This document shows, one piece after another, positions 63,216 through 64,000 of a stretch of DNA of 64,000 bases. Source of the DNA: Chitinophaga alhagiae (GTDB lineage: Bacteria > Bacteroidota > Bacteroidia > Chitinophagales > Chitinophagaceae); assembly GCF_003568665.1 (NCBI RefSeq), contig NZ_QXMH01000004.1, forward strand, positions 42,942 to 106,941. The letters run 5' to 3'. The position numbers and the translations under genes were made by a program. Positions within the stretch are counted from its first letter, which is position 1; each line of letters starts with the position of its first letter. The notes under the pieces are model-generated. The model was not told the origin of the DNA. It did no database searches and was given only the letters and a program-made list of their open reading frames with translations.

Positions 63216-64000
63216 CTATTTAGCCAGTTTGCTCTTCCAGTACCCGTAGAGGAAATACACCAGCAAACCGCCCGCCATCCAGCAAAAGAACACTACCCAG
63301 CTTTTTACCGGGATCTCTATCATCAGGTACAGGCAGCAGAGCATGCCCAGCACGGGAATGAGAGACAGTTTTTTGACGATGGTGGCCAGGGTGATGCCTA
63401 CGGCCAGCAGCAGGAATATCAGGTAGAGGATGTACTCGTGCTGCAGGTTGTCTACAGACACAAAGGCGGCCTTCATATTGGCAAAAGCAGCGCCCGTTTT
63501 ATCACTGAAAAAGAAGCAGAACAAAATCAGCAGCGCGGGTATGATGAAGCGACCGTTGATATACGGCAGGTTGAACTTTTTGGTACCTGGCTCCGCCTTT
63601 GGCAGCAGCAGCACGCCGCCGCACACCAGCACAAAGGCGAACAGGGTGCCTATGCTGGTCAGGTCTGTTACAATACCGCTTTCCACGAACAGGGAGGGAA
63701 CGGCCACAATAAAACCGGTTACAATGGTAGAGAAGCCGGGCGTCTGGTATTTGGGATGCACCCTGGCAAAACGCTTGGGCAGCAGCCCGTCCCGGCTCAT
63801 GCTCATCCAGATGCGGGGCTGCCCTATCTGGAACACCAGTATTACGCTGGTGGCCGCTACCACGGCGCTGATGGAGATCACGTACCCGATCTTCTCCATG
63901 TTCAGCTTGTCAAACACGTAGGCCAGCGGGTCAGACACATGGTTGAACTCGGCATAGTTCACCATGCCGGTGATCACCAGGGTTACCACCACGTAAATAA
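63216..64000 (-). CDS. APC-family amino-acid permease (C-terminal part)
   Basis: The gene runs past the right edge, so only the last 261 or so codons are seen. They encode about seven helices. FQIGQPRIWMSMSRDGLLPKRFA is the conserved cytosolic loop of the APC superfamily (cationic amino-acid transporter-like group), followed by VHPKYQTPGFSTIVTG. Such carriers import amino acids across the inner membrane. No neighbour shows which one. The N-terminal half, including the substrate-binding first helix, is outside the window. Confidence 0.9.
   Translation of the reverse strand, partial: IYVVVTLVITGMVNYAEFNHVSDPLAYVFDKLNMEKIGYVISISAVVAATSVILVFQIGQPRIWMSMSRDGLLPKRFARVHPKYQTPGFSTIVTGFIVAVPSLFVESGIVTDLTSIGTLFAFVLVCGGVLLLPKAEPGTKKFNLPYINGRFIIPALLILFCFFFSDKTGAAFANMKAAFVSVDNLQHEYILYLIFLLLAVGITLATIVKKLSLIPVLGMLCCLYLMIEIPVKSWVVFFCWMAGGLLVYFLYGYWKSKLAK

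Overview
The window is chromosomal DNA of a Bacteroidota bacterium, most likely a Chitinophagaceae member related to Chitinophaga. The evidence is two type IX secretion (T9SS) C-terminal sorting domains, a SusC/SusD pair with DUF4959/DUF5000- and DUF4998-like lipoproteins, DUF4270 and DUF2027 proteins, the gene order DUF4270 - starch-synthase-like - panC - panD, and several TAnnTTTG boxes (the Bacteroidota -7 element). G+C is moderate, a little above 50% by eye. No phage, transposon, integrase, tRNA or CRISPR array was recognised. This family assignment is inference; no search was run.

Layout. (1) 1-2.0 kb: a GNAT-nitrilase fusion and a thiamine-binding-like protein, beside two long C runs. 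(2) 2.1-30.4 kb: an exopolysaccharide (EPS) locus split into two divergent arms around 10.3-10.8 kb. The leftward arm runs response regulator, initiating sugar transferase, GT2, epimerase, GT4, GT2, FkbM methyltransferase. The rightward arm runs GT2, methyltransferase, a 2267-residue T9SS esterase, Wzz/Wzc-like protein, acyltransferase, Wzx-like flippase, GT4, a 34-residue membrane peptide, Wzy-like polymerase, a half-length TolC-like protein, a secreted esterase and a second acyltransferase. (3) 30.4-34.3 kb: a leftward 1294-residue T9SS esterase/beta-helix/PKD protein. (4) 34.5-39.3 kb: leftward polysaccharide deacetylase, metK, DUF4270 lipoprotein and a starch-synthase-like half protein. 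(5) 39.4-46.8 kb: rightward panC, panD, a flippase-like membrane protein, ppk, ppx, panB and an ankyrin protein. (6) 46.9-51.2 kb: a DUF1338 and ALDH7-type pair that fits lysine catabolism, separated by a YeeE/YedE sulfur-transport pair, then a degenerate secreted histidine-phosphatase-like protein. (7) 51.5-61.1 kb: a subtilase and a SusCD/lipoprotein uptake operon. (8) 61.2-64 kb: RNase P RNA, a DUF2027-Smr protein, a DoxX protein and the end of an amino-acid permease.

How it fits together. The EPS locus has parts for priming, assembly, O-acylation, flipping, polymerisation and co-polymerisation. No Wza/OPX export protein lies in the window; a single-repeat TolC-like protein sits where one would be expected. 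Three proteins in or beside the locus share the same secreted alpha/beta-hydrolase domain, two of them as giant T9SS cargo. Together with two acyltransferases and a deacetylase, this suggests a polymer that is acylated during synthesis and trimmed outside the cell. That model is inference. Several proteins look like degenerate enzymes: a pseudo-receiver on the sugar transferase, a weakened BY-kinase domain, a histidine phosphatase lacking its catalytic residues, and a truncated starch synthase.
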